DNA of 64,000 nt from Bacteroidota bacterium (GTDB taxonomy: Bacteria; Bacteroidota; Bacteroidia; Chitinophagales; Chitinophagaceae), in the NCBI GenBank assembly GCA_947460595.1, contig CANHGS010000002.1, positions 62,001 through 126,000 of the forward strand, given 5' to 3'. Within the stretch, counting starts at the first letter, position 1. Each line of letters opens with the position of its first letter. Below are positions 25,498 through 34,320 of the stretch, one piece after another. A program made the translations under genes and the position numbers. The notes beneath the pieces are model-generated. The model was given only the letters and a program-made list of their open reading frames with translations, did not search any database and was not told where the DNA came from.

Positions 25498-26016
25498 ATG
25501 TATTCTATTACTATTGTTCCTGTTTCTTTAAATGACGCAGCCCTTATTGCGCAGATTAGTAGGGAAACTTTTTACGATACTTACGCGGCGGATAACACCA
25601 AGGAAGACATGGATCTCTACTTGTCTACCAAGTTTTCGGATGAACAAATATTGGAGGAGTTAGAAGATCCTTTGCATCTTTTTTTGTTAGCCTATGTGGG
25701 CGACACCCTTGCCGGTTATGTAAAGCTAAAAGACAGTACCCACGCCAGTTTGGGAACTGATCCAGCAATGGAAGTTGCCAGATTTTATGCGCGTAAAAAT
25801 TTTCATGGTAAGGGTGTTGGCAAAGCTATGATGCAAGCCTGCGTTACACATGCAAAAGCATTAAATAGAAAATGGCTCTGGTTGGTAGTTTGGAAACTAA
25901 ATCCACGCGGGATTCAGTTCTACCAATCCGCTGGTTTTAATATTTGTGCGGAAGCCATTTTTGTATTGGGCGAAGACGTACAATACGACTGGGTCATGAA
26001 GAAAAGTCTGCAATAG
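25498..26016 (+). CDS. GNAT family N-acetyltransferase
   Basis: The 172-residue protein has the GNAT core: a beta strand LFLLAYVGDTLAGYVKLKDS, then VARFYARKNFHGKGVGKAMM with the acetyl-CoA pyrophosphate loop (motif A), and WKLNPRGIQFYQSAGF (motif B). It belongs to the group that acetylates small molecules or N-termini, substrate unknown. It starts 21 bases after the thiolase stop. Confidence 0.9.
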   Translation: MYSITIVPVSLNDAALIAQISRETFYDTYAADNTKEDMDLYLSTKFSDEQILEELEDPLHLFLLAYVGDTLAGYVKLKDSTHASLGTDPAMEVARFYARKNFHGKGVGKAMMQACVTHAKALNRKWLWLVVWKLNPRGIQFYQSAGFNICAEAIFVLGEDVQYDWVMKKSLQ

Positions 26017-26041
26017 TTTTTGCTGAAAGTTAGTTCTGAAA

Positions 26042-26539
26042 TTAATGCGGCAATTTATTGCGCAATAATCCATAGAACCAAGTGCCAGCAATAGCGCTGA
26101 GCAAAGTCACAATAGTAACCGTTGCGCCCGTTCCAATTTGGGCAAACAGAGGCCCAGGACAGGCACCCGTAATGGCCCAACCAAATCCAAATAACAAGCC
26201 ACCATATATTTGACCTTTGTTAAAAGGGGTATTAACCAATTGAACGGGCTCACCATAAATGGTTTTAATCTTAAATTGTTTGATTAGAAATACAGAGATC
26301 ATACCCACCGCCACAGCACTGCCAATGACCCCATACATGTGAAAGCTTTGCAAGCGGAACATTTCTTGGATTCTAAACCAACTGATGATCTCGGCTTTGA
26401 CAAAAACTACCCCAAACAAAATGCCCACCACCAAGTATTTAAAGTTATACCAAGAAGGGTGCTTGAGCTGGGCTTCATTGGTACAGATACTATCTTGTTT
26501 GCGAATTTCTACGTCGTTTTCTGGAACTTGATTTGACAT
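26042..26539 (-). CDS. YeeE/YedE-family transporter half (thiosulfate-type)
   Basis: The 165-residue membrane protein has four hydrophobic segments and the motif GFGWAITGACPGPLFAQIG, with the conserved Cys of YeeE/YedE (TsuA-like) thiosulfate uptake proteins. The first 30 residues are hydrophilic. Its neighbour upstream in the operon carries the other half-motif with GGCTSGHA. Together they resemble one full YeeE split in two, a common layout in Bacteroidota. Starts one base after the previous stop. Confidence 0.88.
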   Translation of the reverse strand: MSNQVPENDVEIRKQDSICTNEAQLKHPSWYNFKYLVVGILFGVVFVKAEIISWFRIQEMFRLQSFHMYGVIGSAVAVGMISVFLIKQFKIKTIYGEPVQLVNTPFNKGQIYGGLLFGFGWAITGACPGPLFAQIGTGATVTIVTLLSAIAGTWFYGLLRNKLPH

Positions 26540-26540
26540 A

Positions 26541-27104
26541 TTATAAAGAGAGAATTAAGGGTAAAATAAGATTGGCCATGATAAATCCACCTACCATAAA
26601 ACAGATAGTGGCTACTAGCGATGGCCATTGCAAATTGCTGAGTCCGGTAATGGCATGACCGGATGTACAGCCACCGGCATATCGGGTGCCAAAACCAACT
26701 AAGAATCCGCCCAGAAACATCAATATCAAACCCTTGGGATGCAAGAGTGCTGACCAATTAAAAATTTCAGTTGGGATTAAGGAATCATAATTGCTGATGC
26801 CATAGGTTTTTAATTCTGCTGCCAGTGCCGGATGAATAGCAACGGGTAGGGGATTGGCCAAGCATTGTATGGCAATAATGCCACCTAAAAAAATACCCAA
26901 TACAAAAAACAAGTTCCATACTTCTTTTTTCCAATCGTATTGAAAAAAGGGAATCTTGGCAGGCAAGCAGGCTGCACAAATATGACGCAAAGAGCTACTA
27001 ATGCCAAAGCGTTTATTGCCAATTAACAAAAGGGTAGGTACGGTAAGTCCAATCAAGGGGCCTGCTACATACCAAGGCCAAGGTGATTTTATCCAATCAA
27101 GCAT
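26541..27104 (-). CDS. YeeE/YedE-family transporter half, GGCTSGHA type
   Basis: The 187-residue protein has about five membrane helices and the motif GFGTRYAGGCTSGHAITGLS, matching the conserved Cys region of YeeE/YedE. It also has CAACLPAKIPFF, a further Cys-bearing loop near residue 43. It lies directly upstream of the second half-protein on the minus strand; the pair probably forms a pseudo-dimeric channel for thiosulfate or a related sulfur compound in the inner membrane. No rhodanese gene is visible nearby. Confidence 0.88.
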   Translation of the reverse strand: MLDWIKSPWPWYVAGPLIGLTVPTLLLIGNKRFGISSSLRHICAACLPAKIPFFQYDWKKEVWNLFFVLGIFLGGIIAIQCLANPLPVAIHPALAAELKTYGISNYDSLIPTEIFNWSALLHPKGLILMFLGGFLVGFGTRYAGGCTSGHAITGLSNLQWPSLVATICFMVGGFIMANLILPLILSL

Positions 27105-27150
27105 GCTAACTATTTAGCCCCTAAAACTAGTTATTTTTTAGCCCCCTAGC

Positions 27151-27187
27151 GACTTTTGATTTTTGACTTTTGACTTTTGACTTTTTT
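27151..27187 (-). repeat. AAGTCAA-type heptad repeat 3' of the TauE/SafE gene
   Basis: On the minus strand, which is the sense strand of the adjacent TauE/SafE gene, it reads as about five AGTCAAA units, one degenerate. It begins four bases beyond the stop codon of that gene. Confidence 0.75.
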
Positions 27188-27190
27188 ATA

Positions 27191-27982
27191 TTATTTGCCA
27201 AACAACTCATGTAGAATAATATAGCACCCTGAAATCAAGACAAAAATGCCAAACCCTTTTTTGAGTTTTTCGCCTGAAATTTTCAACCCCAAAAAATTAC
27301 CCACAAAAGTGCCGGCAACGGCAATAGAGGTAAGGGTTAAAAGCAATTGCCAGTGAATTTCATAATGTGACAAATCAGAAGCAAATCCAAATAGGGCGTT
27401 GAGGGCAATGATGAGTAGGGAAGTGCCTACTGCTTTTTTCATGCTCAAATGAAAGGAGAAGATAAGCACAGGGATAATCAAAAAACCACCACCTGCGCCT
27501 AATAAACCAGTAAGTATTCCAATTTCCAAACCTCTCAACAATGCCTTGCCATAGTGCATATCTTGGTCTTGGTGGCTATATTTGGGGGTTGGCTTGAAAA
27601 TCATATTGAAGGAGGCCAAAATCATCACTATTGCCAGGAGAATCATGGTTAGAAAAGATCTACTGATAGCAAAAGCGCCAATAGTAAATAAGTGTTCAGG
27701 AATAATGGGTATTAGCAAACGTCTAATCAATACAACCGTTAAAATGGAGCTGATTCCAAAATAGGCCACAGCTTTCAAGTCAATATTGCCCTTCTTAAAA
27801 CTATTATAAGAACCTGCTAGACTACTAATACCTACAATAAATAAAGAATACCCTGTTGCAATGGTGGCTGGTATGTGAAATAGGTAGACTAATACAGGAA
27901 TCGTTAATATGGATCCACCACCGCCAATCAGTCCTAACGTGATGCCAATGATAAATGCAGCAAAAAAGCCAGCGATTTCCAT
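27191..27982 (-). CDS. TauE/SafE family sulfite/anion exporter
   Basis: The 263-residue protein has eight hydrophobic segments and both half-motifs of the family: IGITLGLIGGGGSILTIPVL at the N-terminus and ILTGLLGAGGGFLIIPVLIF in the second half. TauE/SafE proteins export sulfite, sulfoacetate or related anions. Next to two YeeE/YedE halves, export of a sulfur species is the likely role. Probably the first gene of the operon. Confidence 0.9.
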   Translation of the reverse strand: MEIAGFFAAFIIGITLGLIGGGGSILTIPVLVYLFHIPATIATGYSLFIVGISSLAGSYNSFKKGNIDLKAVAYFGISSILTVVLIRRLLIPIIPEHLFTIGAFAISRSFLTMILLAIVMILASFNMIFKPTPKYSHQDQDMHYGKALLRGLEIGILTGLLGAGGGFLIIPVLIFSFHLSMKKAVGTSLLIIALNALFGFASDLSHYEIHWQLLLTLTSIAVAGTFVGNFLGLKISGEKLKKGFGIFVLISGCYIILHELFGK

Positions 27983-28060
27983 GAGCGTTTCTAATGGCTG
28001 TAAAGTTGCACTATTTTAATGGCAATTTAAAAGACTATCACTTCTTTCTAGAGTGAAAAA

Positions 28061-28393
28061 TTATTGGGCGGATTGTTCAACCAGTTCGTCCATTTGTATA
28101 CCGTAATGACTTTCATCATAAATACATTCCCCTTTCTTGATTAATAAAACTTGGGGCGACTCATGATGTACCTGAAATTTCTCTGCTATCTGATTAGAGA
28201 TATTGCGGTATTGTTTTAGGTCTAGCAGGTAAAAGTCAATGCTAGCTGGAAACTCAGACCTATCCATACGGCTCAGTGCCATGCCGCTAATGCTGCAAGT
28301 GGTACTGTGTTTGAAAATAACCTGAGGTTTGTTAAAAGACTGTTCAGTAATACTGTCTAATTGCGCTTCGCTGGTAAGTGGGATCCAATTCAT
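28061..28393 (-). CDS. ytxJ: YtxJ-type bacillithiol-linked redox protein
   Basis: The 110-residue thioredoxin-fold protein has FKHSTTCSISGMALSRMDRS with the single redox Cys at residue 33, followed by FYLLDLKQYRNISNQIAEKF and ESPQVLLIKKGECIYDESHY. These are the conserved parts of the YtxJ family, linked to reduction of protein-bacillithiol mixed disulfides. It suggests that this organism makes bacillithiol. It lies beside the sulfur transporter genes on the same strand. Confidence 0.9.
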   Translation of the reverse strand: MNWIPLTSEAQLDSITEQSFNKPQVIFKHSTTCSISGMALSRMDRSEFPASIDFYLLDLKQYRNISNQIAEKFQVHHESPQVLLIKKGECIYDESHYGIQMDELVEQSAQ

Positions 28394-28423
28394 GGCCTTG
28401 TAAAATCTTTTGAGTAAGCCAAT

Positions 28424-28549
28424 TTATCTACCCCTGAAAAAATTCTTGTTAGTAGTGGGGCATCCATTGCTATTTCTGCTCGAAATGCAAGAACTTCCCA
28501 TCACTGCAATCAGTGTGGCAAGAACCATCAAGTAGTTGAATTTTTTCAT
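28424..28549 (-). CDS. Small lipoprotein (41 aa)
   Basis: A short minus-strand frame begins MKKFNYLMVLATLIAVMGSS and continues CISSRNSNGCP. It has a basic start, a hydrophobic stretch and a Cys preceded by Gly-Ser-Ser at position 21, a lipoprotein signal. The remaining ~20 residues end FFRGR. It resembles tiny Bacteroidota lipoproteins with a GCP motif. It stands 30 bases upstream of ytxJ and probably shares its transcript. Confidence 0.7.
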   Translation of the reverse strand: MKKFNYLMVLATLIAVMGSSCISSRNSNGCPTTNKNFFRGR

Positions 28550-28686
28550 ACAAAGGGGTTGATTGAGTAATTGACTTATTTTTATTCCTTAATACTTAAC
28601 GATAAAGATAGCTTTTCATTGTGATTTGCTGCCTTAAAGGCATTCTATTATTGTTAAATTTAGATTTTCACCTTTAAAATACAAGT

Positions 28687-30057
28687 ATGCGGGTACATTT
28701 TATATCTATTGGGGGGAGTGTGATGCACCAATTGGCTATTGCCCTTAAAAGAAAAGGCTATCAGGTAACAGGAACGGATGACGAGATTTTTGAACCCTCT
28801 AGGTCCAATCTAGAAGCGGAAGGGATTCTGCCCACCCAAATGGGCTGGCAACCAGATTTGATTACCCCGGACTTGGATGCCATTATCTTAGGGATGCACG
28901 CCAGACAGGATAATCCTGAACTCCAAAAAGCCATCGCACTTGGGCTAAAAATTTATTCCTTTCCAGAATATATTTACCACGAGAGCCAGCAGAAAAAGCG
29001 GATAGTGGTTGGGGGTAGCCATGGCAAGACCACTACCACCAGTATGATCATGCACGTTCTCAGAACCTTACATCAGAAATTTGACTACTTAGTGGGGGCA
29101 AGACTGGCTGGGTTTGACCAATCGGTAGACATTACCGACGCTCCGGTGATTGTATGCGAGGGCGATGAATATCCTGCCAGTGCCATTGAGCGCAAACCCA
29201 AATTCCATTTTCTCTTTCCACACGTGGCCATTTTAACGGGCATTGCCTGGGATCATATTAATGTTTTTCCAACCTTTGAATTTTACTTAGAACAGTTTGT
29301 CCTATTTATCAATAAAATTGAAGTAGGGGGCCTGCTCATCTACAATGAGTCTGATCCTGTTTTAAATCAATTGGTCAAAGAGAACCATCGTGCAGACCTA
29401 CGCTATCAGCCCTACGGCGTGCCCTCCCATAGTATTGACAACGGTGTCACAACAGTAACTATTGAGGGTTATTCTACGGTATTAAAAGTTTTTGGCAATC
29501 ATAACCTCATGAATTTATATGCGGCTTATTTTGCCTGTGCTGAAATAGGCGTAAGCGCTGCTGATTTTGTGCGGGCTATTGCCAATTTTACAGGGGCGTC
29601 CAAGCGTTTAGAACTTTTGGCAAGTAATGAACACCTAAATGTTTATCGCGATTTTGCGCACGCGCCTAGCAAGGTAAAAGCCACTATTGAAGCGGTGAAG
29701 CAACAATACCCTAACCGAGAACTAATTGCCATTTTGGAATTGCATACGTTTAGTAGTTTGAATGAAGCGTTTATGAGTGAATACAACGGGGCTTTGGCCA
29801 AGGCCGATACCGCCATTGTATTTTATTCCAAACACGCACTGGAGTTGAAACGCATGCCTGACCTATCTGCGGAAAAAGTAAGAGAAGGGTTTAATCAGCC
29901 CGGACTATTAGTAATGAATCAGAAAGAAGCATTGCAAAGCTGGTTAGAAAACAAGTCTTTTAACAACGCCAATTTGGTTTTGATGAGCAGTGGTAACTAT
30001 GATGGCCTAGATATGCTTACTTTTGCAGCTAAGATTACCGGAAATTCCAATTCCTGA
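28687..30057 (+). CDS. mpl: Mpl: UDP-N-acetylmuramate:tripeptide ligase (peptidoglycan recycling)
   Basis: The 456-residue Mur ligase begins RVHFISIGGSVMHQLAIALK and has the ATP loop VVGGSHGKTTTTSMIMHVL near residue 110. The motif EGDEYPASAIERKPKFHFL is typical of Mpl rather than MurC. GNHNLMNLYAAY and YRDFAHAPSKVKATIEAV define the C-terminal domains. Mpl joins recycled L-Ala-gamma-D-Glu-meso-DAP to UDP-MurNAc. The gene is followed 13 bases later by an exonuclease gene. Confidence 0.93.
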   Translation: MRVHFISIGGSVMHQLAIALKRKGYQVTGTDDEIFEPSRSNLEAEGILPTQMGWQPDLITPDLDAIILGMHARQDNPELQKAIALGLKIYSFPEYIYHESQQKKRIVVGGSHGKTTTTSMIMHVLRTLHQKFDYLVGARLAGFDQSVDITDAPVIVCEGDEYPASAIERKPKFHFLFPHVAILTGIAWDHINVFPTFEFYLEQFVLFINKIEVGGLLIYNESDPVLNQLVKENHRADLRYQPYGVPSHSIDNGVTTVTIEGYSTVLKVFGNHNLMNLYAAYFACAEIGVSAADFVRAIANFTGASKRLELLASNEHLNVYRDFAHAPSKVKATIEAVKQQYPNRELIAILELHTFSSLNEAFMSEYNGALAKADTAIVFYSKHALELKRMPDLSAEKVREGFNQPGLLVMNQKEALQSWLENKSFNNANLVLMSSGNYDGLDMLTFAAKITGNSNS

Positions 30058-30070
30058 TAAAAGAATAACT

Positions 30071-30841
30071 ATGAAATTACAACTTACTCGTCCCATTGCC
30101 TTTATTGACCTGGAAACCACCGGTATTAACATTACCAACGATAGGATTGTAGAATTGGCCATTGTGAAAATATCCCAAGATGGCACCAAACAAGTAAAGC
30201 GCAAATTATTGAATCCGTTGATGCCCATACCCAAACAGGCCAGTGATATTCACGGTATTACAGATGAGATGGTTAAAGACGCACCTAGTTTTAAACAAGT
30301 GGCCAATGAAATCAAACAATTTATGGAAGGTTGTGATTTAGGTGGATATAATAGCAATCGCTTTGATATTCCCATGCTCTTGGAAGAATTCCTGCGTGCA
30401 GGAATTGAGTTTACCGTTGATGGGAAGAAATTGGTAGACGTTCAGAAGATTTTTCATATGATGGAACAGCGCACCCTAAGTGCTGCCTATAAATTTTATT
30501 GTAACAAGACTTTAGAAGGAGCTCATGGGGCTGAAGCCGATGCAACAGCTACTTGGGAGGTTTTAGAAGCTCAATTAGAACGCTATCCGCAAATAGGGGA
30601 CTCCGTTGAAAATATTGTCAAGTTTACTGGAGAAGACGATATTGTTGATTTTGCCCGCCGTTTTGTTAAAGACAATGGGGTAGAAGTCTTCAACTTTGGT
30701 AAACACAAGGGTAAGCCCGTGACACAAGTGCTTAAAGAAGAGCCTCAATACTATGATTGGATGATGAAGGGGGATTTTCCCATGAACACCAAGCAAAAGT
30801 TCACTGAAATATTGAACAGGACTTTGTTAAAAAAGGGATAA
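30071..30841 (+). CDS. DnaQ-type 3'-5' exonuclease with a DUF3820-like C-terminus
   Basis: The 256-residue protein has the Exo I motif FIDLETTGINITNDRIVELA, Exo II GGYNSNRFDIPML and Exo III AHGAEADATATWEVLE, the DEDDh arrangement. After residue ~190 the segment EVFNFGKHKGKPVTQVLKEE and YYDWMMKGDF matches the small DUF3820-like module often fused to such nucleases in Bacteroidota. It likely degrades DNA or RNA 3' ends. The ATG at 30071 is chosen; the upstream ATG at 30023 overlaps mpl. Confidence 0.93.
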   Translation: MKLQLTRPIAFIDLETTGINITNDRIVELAIVKISQDGTKQVKRKLLNPLMPIPKQASDIHGITDEMVKDAPSFKQVANEIKQFMEGCDLGGYNSNRFDIPMLLEEFLRAGIEFTVDGKKLVDVQKIFHMMEQRTLSAAYKFYCNKTLEGAHGAEADATATWEVLEAQLERYPQIGDSVENIVKFTGEDDIVDFARRFVKDNGVEVFNFGKHKGKPVTQVLKEEPQYYDWMMKGDFPMNTKQKFTEILNRTLLKKG

Positions 30842-30894
30842 TTCCAGCGTTCTACAACAGGATTTGGCCGATTAATTAAATTTAATCTGCACAA

Positions 30895-31683
30895 ATGAAT
30901 CAGATTTGTATTTTAACGGCAATACGATTATTGGATTTGGAAAAAATAGTTATCATACCCACCTATAATGAAAAGGAGAATATCTCTCTAATCATTCACA
31001 CCGTATTTGGCCTGAAACAGGGTTATCATATTTTGGTGGTGGATGATGGTTCGCCCGATGGTACCGCTCAGATTGTCAAAAATCTTATGAGCCAATACCC
31101 TGATCAATTATTTATTGCAGAAAGAACAGGTAAGCTAGGTTTGGGTACGGCCTATATCCATGGATTTAAATGGTGTTTAGATAAAGGCTATGCTTTCATT
31201 TTTGAAATGGATGCTGACTTTTCTCATAGTCCCTATGATTTAGAAAGACTCTATGATGCTTGTAAAACAGGCGGGGCCGATTTGTCAATTGGCAGTAGGT
31301 ATGTGCCAGGTGGTAAAACAGAGAATTGGCCGATTGACAGAAAGATCTATTCTAAGGGTGGTGCTTTTTATACCAAGATCATCACCTGGATGCCCGTGAA
31401 TGATCCAACGGCTGGATTTGTATGTTACAAAAGAGAAGTGCTTGACGCCATGAACTTAGACCAAATTAGTTTTGTGGGATATGCTTTTCAAATTGAAATG
31501 AAATTTGCGGCATGGAAATTAGGATTCAAAATCAAAGAAGTGCCCATCACTTTTATTGACCGTAAAATTGGTCAAAGTAAAATGAGCAAAGGCATCATCA
31601 AAGAAGGCGTACTTGGGGTACTTAAAATTCAATGGCAGAGCCTATTTAAAGGCTATCACAAACGTTTAAAGAACAGTAATTAA
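30895..31683 (+). CDS. DPM1-like polyprenyl-phosphate glycosyltransferase (GT2)
   Basis: The 262-residue GT-A protein has IIPTYNEKENISLIIHTV, VVDDGSPDGTAQIV and FEMDADFSHSPYDLERLY (the DxD-like metal site), then DLSIGSRYVPGGKTENWP. These are the hallmarks of dolichol/polyprenol-phosphate mannose synthases. It should put a sugar on undecaprenyl phosphate for envelope glycans. The C-terminus lacks the two membrane helices of GtrB. The first 14 residues are not conserved; a TTG at 30937 is an alternative start. Confidence 0.92.
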   Translation: MNQICILTAIRLLDLEKIVIIPTYNEKENISLIIHTVFGLKQGYHILVVDDGSPDGTAQIVKNLMSQYPDQLFIAERTGKLGLGTAYIHGFKWCLDKGYAFIFEMDADFSHSPYDLERLYDACKTGGADLSIGSRYVPGGKTENWPIDRKIYSKGGAFYTKIITWMPVNDPTAGFVCYKREVLDAMNLDQISFVGYAFQIEMKFAAWKLGFKIKEVPITFIDRKIGQSKMSKGIIKEGVLGVLKIQWQSLFKGYHKRLKNSN

Positions 31684-31691
31684 TACCTCTT

Positions 31692-33401
31692 TTAGTCTTC
31701 ATAAGTAGTAATTAGATTACTCCAATTTTTTTTGCGGATACTGTCCATGACCATCCAATAAGCAATACTAGCCAACACGGCTAGTATTATCACTACGGGC
31801 ATAAAGCTATAGATCAAATAGTGCAATCCTGCAACTGTTGCTGGAATCAAGAAGGTAAACAAACCTCTGATAAAATTGATTTTCACCTGATCCTGTGCGT
31901 GCGAGAATGGGAGTTCTCTAACACTAATATAACCTACCATGGCAGTGATAAAGAGTTGATTGGCACAACCCAATACCAGATTGGGTATAATGGCTGGTCC
32001 CATAAATACAAGGGACAATATAGTAATGGCGCTGATCAGTGGCAGATAAAATTTTACAATCATGGCCCTGATTGCTCCGCTGAGGAGCATGCCTGGTTCT
32101 TTGATGGGAGTAGTAAAATAAATCCAAGCTGCTTTAAACTTGTCGGAGTATTGAATCTGGCCAGTAGCCATGATTAGCATAAAGGAACTAAAATAAATGA
32201 GCGAGATAAAAAGGATTTTACTGGCAGCACTTCCATAGCTCAAATCCGCTACCGTCATTTTCTTGTTGGTAAAAAAGATCATGACCAAGTATACCACCAA
32301 GTAACCCATGGAAGGGTATACTTTCATTTTAAATTCTCTACTCCTAGAAGTGATTTTATAAGTGAGTAAGAAGGCCATTCTTTCTGCACCCTTGCGGCTA
32401 AACCATTTAGATACTAGCGTTAAATAAGAAGAGGTGGTAGAGTTAATGATTTTACCATTCTTTGGCAGGGGAGCAGCACCAGCTTCTGAGCCACTGATCA
32501 TAGAAAGTTTGCGGTTAAAATTGGGCGCAAAATATTTGATTACTACCCAGATACTAGTAATAGGTACTGCAATGCTTAATAATAAACTGATAATAGCTCC
32601 TATGCTAAAGTCTGCATTGTTTAATAAGTTCCATGCATTGGCAAACCAATAGGAGGGCGCTATCCAAACCAAAAAATTATCACCAACATGATAATTTTCC
32701 AGTTCAGCTTTATTGACTAATCTAGGCACCAATTGATAGGAGGCATAAAATGCAATGGCAATGAAAATTTGAAAATAACTGATGATGGTTTTAAAACGCT
32801 CAGGAGTAGTAACCCTTAAAATAAAGATATAGAGTGCATTGATTAAGAAGATAGTAAAAAGTGTTGCAAGGAATACCAAAAATGAAAAAGAGCTAACCCC
32901 GCCAATACCCCTATTGATGCCAATTAATATCATGGCTGGCAAAGTCATAGGTAAGATGAGTTTGCTAATATGAACCACAATATGCAAGAGCCTAGATAGC
33001 AAGAAAGTTCTGTCTGAAACGGGTTTGGGCAAAATGATCATATTATCCCTAACATCAATTAAGACCGATGTGAAATCAGAAATGAGGGTGGCAGCCAGCA
33101 TAAAAATATACATGCTGAAATAAATGGTTCCCTTGGTCACGTCATCATTACCCACAAAAAAACTAAACAAAAAAAATGCACCCATCATTAGGGTTAAAAA
33201 CATAGTTCCCAATGTGGCTAGCTTAACAGGTTTTTTATTTTTCTGCGCCCTGGTTTGTTGAAAACTACTGGCCCTTCTATCATCCATTGCCAGCTTGATT
33301 TTCAAGATAGATTTTAATTGGGTGGTGTCTACTCCCATGCCTTCATAGACGCTAGATGGGAGCATCACTATGTTAAAAAAAAAGCGATTAATAATATTCA
33401 T
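31692..33401 (-). CDS. ABC-2 type exporter permease
   Basis: The 569-residue protein has a hydrophilic start and about twelve hydrophobic segments, such as TLGTMFLTLMMGAFFLFSFF, LVFLATLFTIFLINALYIFI and FTFLIPATVAGLHYLIYSF. It follows an ATP-binding protein gene by three bases on the minus strand, so both form one transporter. No substrate is evident. Its length suggests a fused pair of ABC-2 permease halves. Confidence 0.85.
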   Translation of the reverse strand: MNIINRFFFNIVMLPSSVYEGMGVDTTQLKSILKIKLAMDDRRASSFQQTRAQKNKKPVKLATLGTMFLTLMMGAFFLFSFFVGNDDVTKGTIYFSMYIFMLAATLISDFTSVLIDVRDNMIILPKPVSDRTFLLSRLLHIVVHISKLILPMTLPAMILIGINRGIGGVSSFSFLVFLATLFTIFLINALYIFILRVTTPERFKTIISYFQIFIAIAFYASYQLVPRLVNKAELENYHVGDNFLVWIAPSYWFANAWNLLNNADFSIGAIISLLLSIAVPITSIWVVIKYFAPNFNRKLSMISGSEAGAAPLPKNGKIINSTTSSYLTLVSKWFSRKGAERMAFLLTYKITSRSREFKMKVYPSMGYLVVYLVMIFFTNKKMTVADLSYGSAASKILFISLIYFSSFMLIMATGQIQYSDKFKAAWIYFTTPIKEPGMLLSGAIRAMIVKFYLPLISAITILSLVFMGPAIIPNLVLGCANQLFITAMVGYISVRELPFSHAQDQVKINFIRGLFTFLIPATVAGLHYLIYSFMPVVIILAVLASIAYWMVMDSIRKKNWSNLITTYED

Positions 33402-33404
33402 GGC

Positions 33405-34178
33405 TTAGTTTTCAAATGCACGCATGAGTTGATCAGCGGCATCGTTTAAAGATCCTTTAGCGGTCATATGGGCAAAGATTTTTTCCAAACTTTGGTTGCC
33501 TTGTTGGTTTTGCAATTCTTCAAAACTCCCATCGGCAATGACCGTGCCATCATTAATGAGAACAATTCTATCACTTACTTTCTCTACCACATCCATCATA
33601 TGGCTGCAATAGAAAATGGTTTTACCATCTTTGGCTAATTTACTAATCAGATCTTTGACAATGATTACGGAATTAGCGTCTAAGCCACTCAAGGGTTCAT
33701 CTAAAATGATGATATCAGGATTGTGCAATAACCCAGAAATAATCAATACTTTTTGACGCATACCCTTGCTAAAAGTGTCCATGCGTTGGTGCATATTGGT
33801 CTCAAGTCCAAATGCTGCCAACATTTTTTGCATTCTTTCGTCAGCAATTTCTTTAGGCATACCATATAGTTCTGCCATGAACCCCAAAAACTCAGCAGGG
33901 GTTAATACATCATAGAGTTCTGCCAACTCTGGAACATAGCCCACTTTTCTTTTTACTGCTAATGGATCCGTTTTCAAATCAATACCATCTACTATTACGG
34001 TTCCTTCATAATCAGAAATCAATCCACAAAGAATCTTTACAGTAGTGCTTTTGCCCGCTCCGTTAGGCCCTATATACCCAATGACTTGTCCAGGAAAAAT
34101 GTCTAGGTTAATGCCTTTCAAAACCTGTTTTTCGCCATAATGCTTGTCTAGGTTTTTCAATTGTATAATAGGTTCCAT
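33405..34178 (-). CDS. ABC exporter ATP-binding protein
   Basis: The 257-residue ATPase has Walker A GPNGAGKST (about 37-45), signature FSKGMRQKVLIISGLLHNPD and Walker B IIILDEPLSGLDAN, then the switch His in FYCSHMMD. It is the first gene of a two-gene operon with the permease. The type is that of multidrug or Nod/Gld-like exporters. Confidence 0.95.
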   Translation of the reverse strand: MEPIIQLKNLDKHYGEKQVLKGINLDIFPGQVIGYIGPNGAGKSTTVKILCGLISDYEGTVIVDGIDLKTDPLAVKRKVGYVPELAELYDVLTPAEFLGFMAELYGMPKEIADERMQKMLAAFGLETNMHQRMDTFSKGMRQKVLIISGLLHNPDIIILDEPLSGLDANSVIIVKDLISKLAKDGKTIFYCSHMMDVVEKVSDRIVLINDGTVIADGSFEELQNQQGNQSLEKIFAHMTAKGSLNDAADQLMRAFEN

Positions 34179-34289
34179 GGATTGTTTTTAGCGTTAGTAG
34201 CTGTTTTTGAATTTCATTACAATTTCAGAATAAACTTAATCTGTTCAATGCGTTAGAACAAAAAAAAATTTCTGCATGGCGATAAGCCC

Positions 34290-34297
34290 TATTTTTG
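34290..34297 (+). promoter_or_regulatory. -7 box TATTTTTG of the EamA gene
   Basis: Consensus TAnnTTTG, predicted start near 34302. It lies inside the longer possible ORF (ATG 34276), so it argues for the ATG at 34321 as the real start, with a 19-base leader. Confidence 0.65.
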
Positions 34298-34320
34298 AAA
34301 CAGCTCAAAATGGTTTTTGT

